Source of the DNA: Campanula takesimana
Taxonomy: Eukaryota; Streptophyta; Magnoliopsida; Asterales; Campanulaceae
NCBI GenBank assembly: GCA_026119855.1
Contig: JAOWBW010000112.1
Location: 930,001-994,000 of the forward strand
Direction of reading: 5' to 3'
DNA: 64,000 bases
Position 1 is the stretch's first letter; the number at the start of each line of letters is the position of its first letter. Shown here in pieces: positions 21,481 to 31,674 of the stretch. The notes below the pieces were generated by a model, which did no database searches, had not been told where the DNA came from, and was given only the letters and a program-made list of their open reading frames with translations. A program made the translations under genes and the position numbers.

Positions 21481-22006
21481 CTCCTTAAACTAGCCAACTT
21501 TTATAATTTTATATTGAATCTACCCAACCACACATCATTTTGTAGACCAAATTTTGTGGTATTTTTTTGTGACTTTATATTTACCCTAAAGTTTGATGGG
21601 TCATCTAAGGTATTGAAGTTATCTAAAATTTTGTTTGAAAGTTCCAAATCAAAGAAAAGTAACTTTTGTTTATGAATATCACTAAGGATTTTTCCTCTTC
21701 TTCTTCTTTTCTTTTTTTCATTATTTTTTTAAATTTTCATTCAAAGTAGATATTGCTATATGAAATTACAAGTGATTAATCGAGTTCAGTTTATAGGTGG
21801 ATTGTTATAATTTTGGCAAATTCTAAAGATAGAGAAGGGGGTATGGAGACTAACAAGAGAATAACGCTACTCTAGAAATATAGCCAGGAATTGAAGTAAG
21901 ACGGGTTAAAATATAAACTAAAGCATATACTCCATACGTCTTACATAAATTGCTTCATTGGAAACTTAACGATTCCTTAACATGCTTTACTCAACACAAA
22001 ATCTTG

Positions 22007-22804
22007 TAAAAAACGTGTTTTACACTAACTGTGTGTAAAACGTGTTTTTCAAATAACGGCTTAAGAGGGATTAAAAGACGCGGTGGCAATTTTGTAAATA
22101 AGTGAAACTCATGAAAATCTCAGCCGGCACATTTTAAAACAAGAGGAGGCATTTTTCAATACTTCACAACAGACATATTTTAACTCTAGAGGAGACACTT
22201 TTTTAGAGCATGCATGTTTTAACTCTAGAGGAGGCACTTTTTTTGAGAAAAAATAAGTGCCTGCTCTAGTTAAAAAATGTGCCTCCTGCAGTTTCAAAAC
22301 AGGCCTCCTCCAGTTTCAAAACATGCCTCCTGAGAATTTTTTGAACTTTTAACATTGTCTTTTTTAAAGAAAAAAAATGCCTGCTCTAGTTTAAAAATGT
22401 GCCTCCTGCAGTATAAAAATATGCCTCCTCCAGTTTTAAAATATGCTTGCTCCAGTTTCAAACTCCAGTTTTAAAACATGTCTCCTCCAGTTTCAAAATA
22501 TGCCTCTTGAGATTTTTAGTAAAAAAAAAAACTCAACAGGCACTTATAAAAATGCATGCTTTAAAATTTAGAAGTGTCTCTTTGAAAAAAATGCATGTTA
22601 TGGTTTTACAAAGTGCCTGATGTGGAGTTTCAAAAATATGCCTCCTTCAGTTTCATAATATGCCTCCTGCAGTTTTAAAATATGCCTCCTGAGATTTCAT
22701 AAGTTTCAAATATTTACACTTATGCCACCGCGTCTCTTAAACCCTACTTGCCGTTATTAATAAAACACGTTTTACACTAAGCCTAGTGTAAAACGCGTTT
22801 TACA
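22007..22804. mobile_element. Inverted-repeat element with internal minisatellite
   Basis: The left arm (TGTAAAAAACGTGTTTTACACT ... AACGGCTTAAGAGG ... GACGCGGTGGCA) pairs with the reverse complement of the right arm (TGTAAAACGCGTTTTACACT ... AACGGCAAGTAGGG ... GACGCGGTGGCA), about 95 bases each. The interior is made of about 20-30 bp units around TGCCTCCTCCAGTTTTAAAA in both orientations. No confident TSD was found. It may be a MULE-like or foldback element. Confidence 0.7.
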
Positions 22805-22867
22805 GGAGACTTACTCTTTACTCAAATGTTCCTCAATAACATAACAATAATAATATTTCAGATAAAC

Positions 22868-23056
22868 TAAAGAGCAATGCTACGGACACAAAATAAGGTC
22901 ACAAAATCTTGCTCACAAAATAAGGTAGCGATATTTTATTGGTTGCATCGATAATGGATCCGCCACACTGTACTTACAAACACCAATCAAATTATTACAC
23001 ATTGGATTTTGTGAGAAAGATTTTGGGATTTTTTTGTGCCCCTAGTATTATTCTAA
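22868..23056. mobile_element. Small inverted-repeat MITE
   Basis: GACACAAAATAAGGTCACAAAATCTTGCTCAC at the left pairs with the reverse complement of GTGAGAAAGATTTTGGGATT...TTGTGCCCC at the right. Non-coding, about 190 bp. Confidence 0.65.
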
Positions 23057-23159
23057 ACTAAAAAGGAATTTATGACAATTTAATGAAAGGATGGAAAAAA
23101 TTCCCTATTTAATTGTTAAGAAAATTGTTTCAACATTTGATCTTTACATAGATTTTAGT

Positions 23160-24088
23160 GGGGCAAATGACAAATAAGGGCCTAAGGTTTGGGGGTCGTT
23201 CATAGAAAGGGGTCTGATGTTCTAAAACTCGCAGCTCAGGGTCTAAAGATGATGAAAACTAGCAATTAAGGGCTTTTTGACGGAAATGTTAGATTTTTCA
23301 GTTGAATCAACATGTGCCGTGCACATGTGAACTGAACTGCAATTAATTTTACTGTTAAAGGGCTAAAACGAATATATTAAAGTTTAAAGGACTAAAAGTA
23401 AAGTTTTCACTAATATATGTATAATTCACTAAATTATTTTTTCTTTTAACAAAAATTATTATTATTTTTTTAAAATGTATAATTTCATTTTTGCACTATA
23501 GTTCTGAAATTAGTTTTCTGAAAAATATATTTCACTAATTAATTTATATTCGAGAAATAATTGTCCTAAGTAAATCCATGTCACCAACCCTCCCACGCAT
23601 CATAAGTATAAAAATTAGATATATAATTAAATATAAGGGTATGTGACGTGAGTTTACTAAAAGAGGGGGGGGGTGATAATTTTAGAGTTTTTTAATTTAC
23701 AGTATATTAATCAAGTGAAATAATTTTCCAAAAAAATAATTTAGTGAAATTATTATAAAATACTAAAAATAGTGAAATTATATTTTTTAAAAAATAATTA
23801 TTTTTTAGACAAATTAATTCAGTGAATTATACATATATTAGTGAAAACTTTACTTTTAGTCCTTTAAACTTTAATATATTCATTTAGCCCTTTAACATTA
23901 AAATTAATTGCAGATCAGTCCATATGTGCACGGCACATGTTGATTTAACTAAAAAATCTATCATTTCCGTCAAAAAGCCCTTAATTGCTAGTTTTCGTCA
24001 TCTTTAGACCCTGACATGCGAGTTTAGAAAATCGGACCCCTTTCTACGAACGACCCCTAAACCTTAGACCCTTATTTGTTATTTACCC
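23160..24088. mobile_element. Non-autonomous MULE with very long TIRs
   Basis: Ends GGGGCAAATGACAAATAAGG and, reverse complemented, GGGTAAATAACAAATAAGGG extend as inverted arms of roughly 270 bp. The arms carry GGGCTTTTTGACGGAAATG and CATGTGCCGTGCACATG. A perfect 9-bp TSD, GATTTTAGT, lies at 23151-23159 and 24089-24097, diagnostic for Mutator-like elements. The centre is AT-rich with no captured gene visible. Confidence 0.93.
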
Positions 24089-24097
24089 GATTTTAGT

Positions 24098-24520
24098 GAC
24101 CGATTATACGTATTGATCATTGGCAGTTTGAAAATGTCAGGTTCAAGATAAAAGTACTACAAATATTATTTTTTGACATAAATTCAAAATCAAATGGATG
24201 CTTTGATCATATTTATTCCAAGGAAAAAATTTAAAAACACTCACTTAGTCCAAAATGAATGGCACAAAAAAAATTGAAGTTACTTTTGCTCAATTGATTA
24301 AGAGTACACTTTTAAAAAATTTGTATATTCATTTTATGACGGAGGAAGTATTAAATTCATCATATAAATCTTTCACTTTAACTCTTTCAAATTTTATAAT
24401 GTTTCATTACATGATCCTTACTTTGCGAATAAAAAAGATTACATTGCAATTTTGCCAAGGTTCAAGAGGTTATATTTGCATACATATGTACTTTTCTAAA
24501 GTCAAGGTGGTAACGTACTA
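24098..24520. other. Unassigned AT-rich spacer
   Basis: No coding or repeat signal is recognised. The open frame from 24255 runs into the MITE at 24521 and is not credible. Confidence 0.5.
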
Positions 24521-24826
24521 CTCCCTCCGTCCCATTTCAAGTTTCACCAATTACCCAAATGGATGTGCCGTTGATTGCTTCACCATTTCCTAAAATGGAA
24601 AAAAACATGGGGGCCCACTTGTCATACCCACTAACTTTCTCCTCTCACATAATTAAAATGTAGGCCCCACTTGTCATACCCACTAACTTTCCCCTCTCAC
24701 ACATTTGTAGGCCCCACTTGTCATACCCACTAACTTCTTCCCTCTCACAACCTTTCTTACACAAATAGCTTTTCTTAATTTGCGTGCATCACCAAAATAG
24801 TGAAACTTGAAATGGGACGGAGGGAG
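24521..24826. mobile_element. Stowaway-like MITE with internal triplication
   Basis: CTCCCTCCGTCCCATTTCAAGTTTCAC on the left pairs perfectly with the right end. TA is at 24519-24520 and 24827-24828. A unit of about 50 bp beginning GGCCCCACTTGTCATACCCA is repeated three times inside (24609-24750). Confidence 0.92.
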
Positions 24827-25099
24827 TATTTCCTAAAAGTTCAGGAAGGTCAATTGACCCCCTTGCCCACAAGTTGCTCCGTCCTTGCGTGTTCGCTACT
24901 CCCTTTCCCGGCTTTTCTATCATTTTGCTAATGAACAATTGAGAATACGTGTTTGAATGTGGGATTTACATATTATTAAATTCATCTTGACCATTCATCT
25001 TGCGAAATGCAAAACGTGACTAAATCATACTTGTCGGGAAAGCATGAGAACAACAAAATCAGTGTGGTATCAATTCCAAATCCTGGAAGTTACTTCTCG

Positions 25100-25384
25100 A
25101 AATGGTGTACTTTTAGATATTGATTTTGAATTTGATTTAGAAAGAGAAATAGAGTCAATGCAATCTAATTTACAAAATTGAAATGTAAGAGGTGGTGGAA
25201 ATTAGAGATTTGGAGAATAAACACTAGATATCATGTAAATCTGAATGTTGTAATGTAAATCTTAACTTTTACGAAAATAAAATTTGCAGCCACCTAATGA
25301 TTTAGCTAATGAGACTGTTGCATTCTTATATAAAGAGAACACCCACCCATCAAAATCAAGAATAACTCATTTTACATCTTAAAC
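25100..25384 (+). promoter_or_regulatory. Promoter and 5' UTR of SPH gene 2
   Basis: TATATAAA at 25327-25334 lies 51 bases before the ATG. Blocks shared with copy 1 (GGTGGTGGAAATTAGA, TAACTTTTACGAAAATAAAA, CTAATGAGACT, ATCAAAATCAAGAATAACT, ACATCTTAAAC) show that the promoter was duplicated with the gene. The poly-T run and the second 26-bp unit of copy 1 are absent here. Confidence 0.8.
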
Positions 25385-25837
25385 ATGAGTTTTTCATTGA
25401 AAACTAGCTCTCTATGTTTCTTAATTGTTGCATTTTGTCTTGTCCCAACATCATCGTATGCTAAAGGTTTGTGTTTCGGCCAGATCTGGAGGCTACATAT
25501 AATTAACGGAATACAGTGGAACGAAATTAGTTTTCATTTAAGCTCTTGGAGAGATCATGGAATGCACACCCTCCATCCAGGTGAAGAGTACGGGTGGGAG
25601 TTTTGCTCTAATCGGTTTACAACCCGTTGGTTCGCGGATTTTCGTTGGAATGACAAAAAAGCTTTTTTCAACGTTTACAACGTGTCGCAAGTCGATCATG
25701 TATGCACTAAGCATTGGGGTCATTACCAAAAATGCTTTTGGATGGTAACGCCTGAAGGATTTTATGCGGATAGGAGGAATCATACATTTCCAGATCCTGG
25801 TTGGCGTTTAATGAATGTGTGGAGTAGTATTTATTAA
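25385..25837 (+). CDS. S-protein homologue (SPH / self-incompatibility S1 family), copy 2
   Basis: A 150-aa secreted protein from a single exon. The signal peptide covers about residues 1-26 (core CFLIVAFCLV, likely cleavage after SYA). Mature cysteines are C30, C74, C107 and C117, as in copy 1. S1-family blocks: IWRLHIIN, ISFHLSS, GMHTLHPGEEYGWEFC, WFADFRW, FNVYNV, KCFW. Potential N-glycosylation at N99 (NVS) and N132 (NHT). Compared with copy 1 it has small insertions after TS, around residues 27-28 and at residue 45, and a different C-terminus (SSIY in place of WD). The frame is open and the TATA box is canonical, so this looks the better preserved copy. Role unknown; poppy S proteins are stigma ligands, but most SPHs are uncharacterised. 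Confidence 0.9.
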   Translation: MSFSLKTSSLCFLIVAFCLVPTSSYAKGLCFGQIWRLHIINGIQWNEISFHLSSWRDHGMHTLHPGEEYGWEFCSNRFTTRWFADFRWNDKKAFFNVYNVSQVDHVCTKHWGHYQKCFWMVTPEGFYADRRNHTFPDPGWRLMNVWSSIY

Positions 25838-25997
25838 GCTATCTCCATGTGTGTGAAGGGGGGAAGTCCCTCATTTACATAAAATAAATTCAATTAAAAC
25901 TCTACAAGTTATCCATAAAAAATTGCTAAATTGAAATAAATGTTTGGTCAAATAAATGTAATGTGCTATCTGACTAATTGGTGCAACTTGTTTCACT

Positions 25998-26150
25998 TAG
26001 ATAATCAGATTTATATTATACTAGCGAACGAGAATATATATAATCTAACTGGATAAATTCATATATTTCTACGGTCAACGAAAGAGAGTCTAATGCGATT
26101 CACGATTTGAAACAAGGGATCAATCTATAAGGGTTCAGGAACAAACATCT
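25998..26150 (+). repeat. Duplicated 3' flank of the SPH gene (copy 2)
   Basis: TATTATACTAGCGAACGAGAATAT and the following sequence match 8184-8300 downstream of copy 1. It contains the uninterrupted target site of the MITE at 7937-8181. Confidence 0.75.
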
Positions 26151-26180
26151 TACATCCTAGTGCTTAATTTAACTTTGTTC

Positions 26181-26712
26181 TGTTGTGGTATTGACTCTCC
26201 AAACACAAACAGATCGCAAGAATATAATAGCCCACAACAAGCACAAAGAACGAATAATTAAAGCGAAAGACAAAAGAACACAGGAAATTGTTTACCCAGT
26301 TCGTCAATATTATTTACTACGTCTGGGGGCACTACCGAACCAGGATCTTGCACTAGAATATGTTAATATAATGTTACAATAAGTTTGAGAGCGGAATATA
26401 GCTTATATACTAACCTAGGAATAAGTTCCAAACCCTTGACAGAAAAGAATTCCCGAAATCAGACTTTTGGGCCCGACCCAGGCATGCACGGCCGTGTATA
26501 CAACCTTGCACGGCCGCACTTCACAAACCCAGAAAATCCATTCTCTGATGTGTTTTTGGCATGGCCGCGTAGCCATCTTATCTCCCCCGTGCAACTTTAC
26601 CTTGCATGGCCACGTAGCCATTTTAGCATGGCCATGCCGAGTAATTCACCACTGATTTCTTCCTTTTTCCCTTTTCTTATCACTAGTTCTCGGTTTGTTC
26701 TCTACCCCAACA
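26181..26712 (-). mobile_element. Copia-type LTR, minus orientation
   Basis: On the + strand it runs TGTTGTGGTATTGA ... CTACCCCAACA. It is followed by ATCTCCCACCTAGAG, the complement of a polypurine tract, so this is a 3' LTR with its internal region to the right. A TATATA motif near 26404 reads on the minus strand. GC-rich GCACGGCCGTG-type motifs (26486-26636) lie in U3. Confidence 0.8.
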
Positions 26713-26935
26713 ATCTCCCACCTAGAGATCAACCGCATATAAGCCCCCGAACCCGATCCTTCAACTTATTATTGGTGGCTCCTTGCTCACCTCGATCCTC
26801 GTAGGAGGCGTTTGTGAGAGTGAGAAACTCGTCAAGGCTTCGGAACGGGGGACGATCACCAAGCTGCAACGGAAGAATCACAAAGTGGCAACCTACTGCG
26901 AAAAAAGGATAGCACATGAGGAGAGATCGAAGGGA
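26713..26935 (-). mobile_element. Internal 3' fragment of the same copia element
   Basis: Begins with the polypurine-tract complement ATCTCCCACCTAG. The rest shows no clear protein homology, and the element is cut off near 26920 by unrelated sequence. The pol genes and the second LTR are missing. Confidence 0.55.
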
Positions 26936-27014
26936 AGTTTTAAGGCGCGGTGTAATTAAAAGAGATAATAAACGGCTTTTTTTTACATAATCCGTACGCA
27001 CCAATGCGCATATG

Positions 27015-27017
<3 letters not shown>

Positions 27018-27095
<78 letters not shown>
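27018..27095. repeat. (TA)n(TG)n microsatellite
   Basis: About 38 bases of TA repeats followed by about 40 bases of TG repeats. Confidence 0.95.
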
Positions 27096-27099
<4 letters not shown>

Positions 27100-27330
27100 T
27101 CAAATGAGAATCTAAATATCGTGACAACTGTGAGAACTTAATGTATCCAATGATGTATCAAATACACATTGGATATATTAGTTTTTACCTAATGTATCCA
27201 AATAATGTATCCAATGATGTATCCAAGTCAAGTAATGTATCCAATGATGTATCCAAGTGAACCATTGGATACATTAATTTTTTTTACCTAATGTATCAAA
27301 TCACGGTATTTAGGTTCTCACAGGTGCACG

Positions 27331-27370
<40 letters not shown>

Positions 27371-27598
27371 TAGGTAGGTGCTCAATTGAGAACCTAAATA
27401 TCATGAGAACCGTGAGAACTTGGATACATTAGGGTAAGAACCTAATGTATCCAAGTAATGTATCCAAGTGAACCATTGGATACATTTGTTTTTACCTAAT
27501 GTATCCAAGTAATGTATCCAATGTATCCAAGTGAACCATTTGATACATTAGGTAAAAACCTAATGTATCACGATATTTGGGTTCTCACAGGAGCACGA

Positions 27599-27634
<36 letters not shown>

Positions 27635-27640
27635 CCATCT
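27096..27640. mobile_element. Two MITE-like units in TA microsatellites, with GTATCCAA repeats
   Basis: Each unit starts GTGCTCAATTGAGAACCTAAATATC (or GCGCTCAAATGAGAATC) and ends GATATTTGGGTTCTCACAGGAGCACGACC, an inverted-repeat pair. The units are about 27096-27335 and 27370-27600. Both are bounded by (TA)n runs at 27018-27055, 27336-27367 and 27601-27631. Inside, AATGTATCCAA(GT/TG) is repeated many times in both orientations. Confidence 0.7.
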
Positions 27641-27929
27641 TTCTCTAGTTAGTGTGGACCAAATTTTTGGACACACAAATTAAGAAAAAGTAAGAGAGAT
27701 AAATAATGAAGGAGGTGTTTGTGATTATGAAAAAGTAAATATGAGAGAGAATGAGTAGGAAGAATAGTAAATTGATTGGTGTTTATGAGTGTAAAACTAA
27801 AGTAGGAGAGAGAATGAGTGTGAAGAATAGTAAAGATTCTTTGCTATTTTGGGGTAGTCCACACTAACCTGAGACGGACCAAAAAGGAAAGAAATTCACA
27901 CTAACCTGACCTGAGACGGAGGGAGTATA
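27640..27929. mobile_element. Stowaway-like MITE, left end degenerate
   Basis: The right end GACGGAGGGAGTA is canonical. The left end (CCATCTTTCTCTAGTTAGTGTGG) pairs only in its inner part with CACTAACCTGAGACGG. An internal 60-bp block (AGTAGGAGAGAGAATGAGT) is duplicated. Confidence 0.6.
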
Positions 27930-28036
27930 TGTTTGTGTGTGTTTGAGAGAGAGCGTGTGTGAGTACATACATACATACATATATAATGCAACTCCTTAAT
28001 TTGTTATTTTCTTCTCACAAATATGTATATATAATA

Positions 28037-28267
28037 CTCCTTCCGTCCCGGACTAAGGTTTTTAGTTTGACTTTACACGGAGATTAAGAAAAAGTAAATG
28101 TTGTGAGTATGAAAAGTAAAGTAGGAGAGGAAAAGTGGGTAGAAAGTTTTTGTTGTGAGAATGACAAGTGGGTCCCATTGTCCATTTAAGGTAATAAAGC
28201 AACTAACAACCTTAGTCTGTGATAGACTAAAAAGGAAAGTAAGAACCTTAGTCTGGGACGGAGGGAG
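28037..28267. mobile_element. Stowaway-like MITE
   Basis: CTCCTTCCGTCCCGGACTAAGG pairs with CCTTAGTCTGGGACGGAGGGAG, and TA lies on both sides. 231 bp. Confidence 0.92.
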
Positions 28268-29140
28268 TACGTGTGTGCGTGTTGACTTTTTTCTAGTTTG
28301 TTTGAGTATAATTTTTTAATTTTGTCAAAAGAAGAAAATCAATTTCAAGAAAAGATGCAAGAGAAGAGTATGAATCTGACAACCCATTACATGATATTCC
28401 ACTTTCCGATCTACTCATCGGAGTGAATAGATTGAGAGTATTTTTACAAAAGCTACATGTTGCAATTTCTCCTTTTTAGTGTCAAAACGACCGATGTTAC
28501 CTACATATTATAGTTTATAACAATTTGACAAGGTATTTTAACGGGAGTTAAAAAATATATGGCATTGTACAAATATTTTTCAAATGTTGTCATTAAAGTT
28601 TGTGTTTTTTTTCCAATGTCTCACCCTACTGATATAATTGTCAATTTTTCAACCGGAGTTGGTCATGTGTTATCACGTGACTAACATTCGGCAAATACTT
28701 AACTGGTCTATTGTTGAAATCAACTAAAAATTGACAAATTAATTTCACAAAGAAAAATGATCAATATACATTTCTAAAAATTAAAATAAAAAATTCACCC
28801 AATATCCAAAGAAATAAAATTTCTTAATTTACCAATTTTGTATAACAAGTTTTATGCATAAAGTGGTAAATTAAAATTTAATATTTATTTTTTATTTATT
28901 AGTTATAATGATAATGATATTAATAATAAAATGTAAAATTAAAGCAAATCTATGTTCATCTCTTTCATCCTCTTCCTCTATGTTTGTCTCACCACTATCA
29001 AAACAAACACCACCGCCACCCCTAACCCCCAGCACTACCACCACCACCCTTAACACCAATTTCAAAAAAAAAATTAATGGCAGAAATGTTGAATCACTTA
29101 GCTCTAGCTTTAGCTGACTACCACTGCTACCGCCACCACC
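28268..29140. other. Unassigned AT-rich spacer
   Basis: No gene recognised. The frame at 28908-29117 encodes a serine/threonine/proline-rich low-complexity peptide from CAC/ACC simple repeats and is probably not a gene. Confidence 0.5.
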
Positions 29141-29142
29141 GT

Positions 29143-30300
29143 TATTAGATGAGTATATTATGTAAATATAAAAGATTAGAATCTTTTGTATATTAAGATA
29201 GATTAAAAGTACTTGGGACTATCTTGAAAATAGGGAGAGTTAATCACTAATAAGAAAGTGGTATATATCTTCATATCTTTACGTACCTAGTTTGTATATA
29301 GGTTAATATTGGAGTACTCGTTATTCGGTAACAAGAAATTTCTCCAAACATGTATATCTCTCACTATGTGCCGTGTATTTTCTAGGACTAACATGGTATC
29401 AGTCTTCTAACTGGTCCAGCCCTACGCTTCCGTCTCTCTCCCTTTTCTCGTCCCTTCTCCCTAGTCGTTGCTATGGAAGGAACTCCCTCCTCATCCGCTC
29501 TTTCTTTGGCCTTAGAAGGATCTTCCTCTTTGGCCTTGTCCCTTCTGGTATTCTTTAATCCCAACTCCATTATGGGACAGACATACCTCACCAAGGACAA
29601 CTACGTAAACAGGAGTACCTTGTTCAAAACCCTTCTTCATACCCACAAAATCCTCTTCATTATTAATCTGACCCAACCCCCTGCCAAACTGCCCGACAGT
29701 TCTGTCTATCCCGAGCATGATTTATTGACTACCGGCACTGATTTTGTGTGTGGTTGGATTAAAGGTACTGTTACACTGGCGGTTCAACCATACCTCAACT
29801 CCTGTGATACCGCTCCTAAAGCATGGGTTGTCCTTGTCAAGCGGTTTGGTGCCACGTCTGCTCTACAGATTGAGAATCTTAAGAAGAAACTTCATGATTT
29901 GAAGAAGGTTTCGAACACCTCGATCTCAGATTATCTTTTTCGTGCCATGACGATCGCTGATGCTCTCACCGCACCTGGTGCACTGGTGGATGATAGTGAG
30001 ATTATTCAGCGGATTTTGGGTTGTCTTGGTTCAGAATTTAAGGAGTTTCTTACATCCACAGCTGATATTCATGCCCATCAACCTCTTACTCTCGATGACA
30101 TGACGGAACTCCTGCTCAAAGAAGAAATGCTTCAGCAAAAGTTTCTAGTTCCGGTTCAGCAATCTGCGACCTTGTTGGGTGAAAAGCAGGCCTCTTCTTC
30201 GGGTAATTCACGTGGAGGTCACAGCAGTAACAACCGCAACTGTGGAAATCAATTAGGACGCGGTGGTGTTAATTGGAATCACGGGCAGCGCGGTTCGATT
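29143..30300 (+). mobile_element. Copia retrotransposon, 5' part only
   Basis: A short LTR (about 29143-29393, 3' end CTAACA) is followed directly by the primer-binding site TGGTATCAG (29394-29402) and a gag gene. The element stops at about 30300, where the sequence changes to a block resembling the SPH gene 2 upstream region. The left LTR boundary is approximate. Confidence 0.8.
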
Positions 30301-30315
30301 TTGAATTTTATTTAG
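29473..30315 (+). pseudogene. Copia gag, C-terminally truncated
   Basis: A 280-codon open frame of the UBN2/Retrotran_gag_2 type found in copia elements. Recognisable parts: LTKDNYVNRSTLFKTLLHTHK (usually YxxWxxxF), CGWIKGTV, PKAWVVLVKRFG, ALQIENLKKKLHDLKK, ISDYLFRAMTIAD, ILGCLGSEFKEF, LTLDDMTELLLKEE. A Gly/Asn/Ser-rich tail precedes the point where a zinc knuckle would be expected. The last residues (after GQRG) come from foreign sequence. No pol follows, so this is a truncated fragment although the gag frame is still open. Confidence 0.85.
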
Positions 30316-30350
30316 AAAGAGAAATTAGAGTCAATGCAATCAAATTTACA
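30296..30350 (+). repeat. Fragment resembling the SPH gene 2 upstream region
   Basis: TTCGATTTTGAATTTxATTTAGAAAGAGAAAT and the next 25 bases match 25117-25172 with a few changes. It joins the truncated copia gag directly, with no element end visible. Confidence 0.8.
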
Positions 30351-30443
30351 TATTTCATACTCAAAATAGATCGTTTGATCTGTTGTGGGCAGGTGGTTAT
30401 AAAGGTTTGGCTACCTATTTCATACTCAAAATCAAATCTATTG

Positions 30444-31247
30444 TGAAATTGTTTGTCAAAGGCTTCTGAGAACAAGTGTTATCTCAAGTGATAGGTAACA
30501 CTCCAGATAACACACAGAGACGGACAACAAACACCCGAGAATAAAAACAGTTTATAAAAGAGTTTTGCAGTGGAATAAATAGCACAAGACACACTCAAAC
30601 CCGAAGTATTTGAGTGTGGAGAATAGTGTATGGGAGGGAGGATCCAAGGAGCCAAGAGTGTAGTTTGATCTTGTGCTAAGGATGTGTGTAATATTTGGCT
30701 TATCTTCAATGTCCACACCTTTAACATATTTATAGTCTTCAACTTCTTGAAGGCTACTCAAATAAACAGCCTTGGGGCTGTAGTGGACGAGTTGGGGAGT
30801 GGGGAGAGTGTGTAAGCTTGCTTTCCTATTTTCGAGCAAGACTTGATCTTCTTTCCTTGATTTTCTCAACTGCAAACTTGAAGCTCAAGTTCTTGCATCA
30901 CCTTATTGTACTCCACGCTTGTATTCAATTTGATCAGCAACAAATCTTTGAATAAGTCTTTCCCACGTTTTTCTCATTTAACCACATGTTTAACATGGTG
31001 AAAGTTGTCCAACAATCGTCATTTATGTGTAACTTTCATTTAACCCATTCTCCATGTATTTAGCTCCAATTTCCACCTTATAATATCCTGAAATATAGAC
31101 CAACAATACAGTCATCTTGAAAATAATATTAAGACATTATCATAAAATTGTTATGGAAATAAATGTAAAATTATAACACAATTTCCGTCATGTAACACTT
31201 GACTGCAAGTGGTAACATCTGAGGTAACACCTCTGTTTACACTAACA
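30444..31247 (-). repeat. 3' LTR of SIRE-like element
   Basis: Matches 49921-50875 but lacks a segment of about 150 bp present there (around 50065-50225). TATTTATAG near 30725 gives a minus-strand TATA box. Confidence 0.92.
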
Positions 31248-31260
31248 ATCTCCCCCTTAG
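31248..31260 (-). promoter_or_regulatory. Polypurine tract
   Basis: On the minus strand CTAAGGGGGAGAT lies immediately before the 3' LTR, the standard plus-strand priming site. Confidence 0.88.
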
Positions 31261-31582
31261 TTTGTGCATATCTTTCCAACCTCCTAAGTAATGGTACATG
31301 CAAGATATGTTAGCCAAAAATAGTATAACAAAGCATCTCACGAAAGATTAACTCCCCCTTAATCAAGGAGTTAACTGAAACAACAAAGATTTACAAAATA
31401 CTAATTGTAAAACAAAGAAATGTTTTGTACCTCAACTAGTAGTTTAAAACCAAAAGATCCAAGTTTTAAAATCCACAAAACCACAAAATATAATCCAAAA
31501 CATAATCACCAAAGTAACCACCAAAGTATTACAGTTCTAAACTAAAAAACCGAAATACAAATTGTTTAAAACCAAACCACCA

Positions 31583-31628
<46 letters not shown>

Positions 31629-31674
31629 TTTTGAAACCATTCGAAAGTACCGATAAAAAGCCTTGCCCAAGTAT
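31261..31674 (-). other. 3' untranslated part of the SIRE-like element, with a 42-base A run
   Basis: Non-coding sequence between the env-like ORF and the 3' LTR. A homopolymer of 42 A (31584-31625) interrupts it; its length may be affected by sequencing or assembly. Confidence 0.6.

Larger units (their letters stand above)
17791..21936 (+). repeat. Dispersed repeat copy A (interrupted)
   Basis: Starting at GACATGAGTATCTATGGAAG, this matches copy B (52059-54076) for about 430 bp. It resumes at 20784 after the solo LTR and continues to about 21936. Both copies are non-coding and in the same orientation. Copy A has a 20-bp tandem duplication (TAAACTAATTGAGGTTCAAG, about 17898-17938) absent from B. 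Family not identified. Confidence 0.85.

Noticed and set aside
26385..26804. 139-codon proline-rich frame
   Set aside because: It lies across a minus-oriented copia LTR and its polypurine tract; an LTR by-product.
26729..27127. 132-codon minus frame with a His/Thr-rich start
   Set aside because: The N-terminal part is translation of the TG/TA microsatellite.
28908..29117. Ser/Thr/Pro-rich 69-codon frame
   Set aside because: Low-complexity simple-repeat translation without promoter or homology support.
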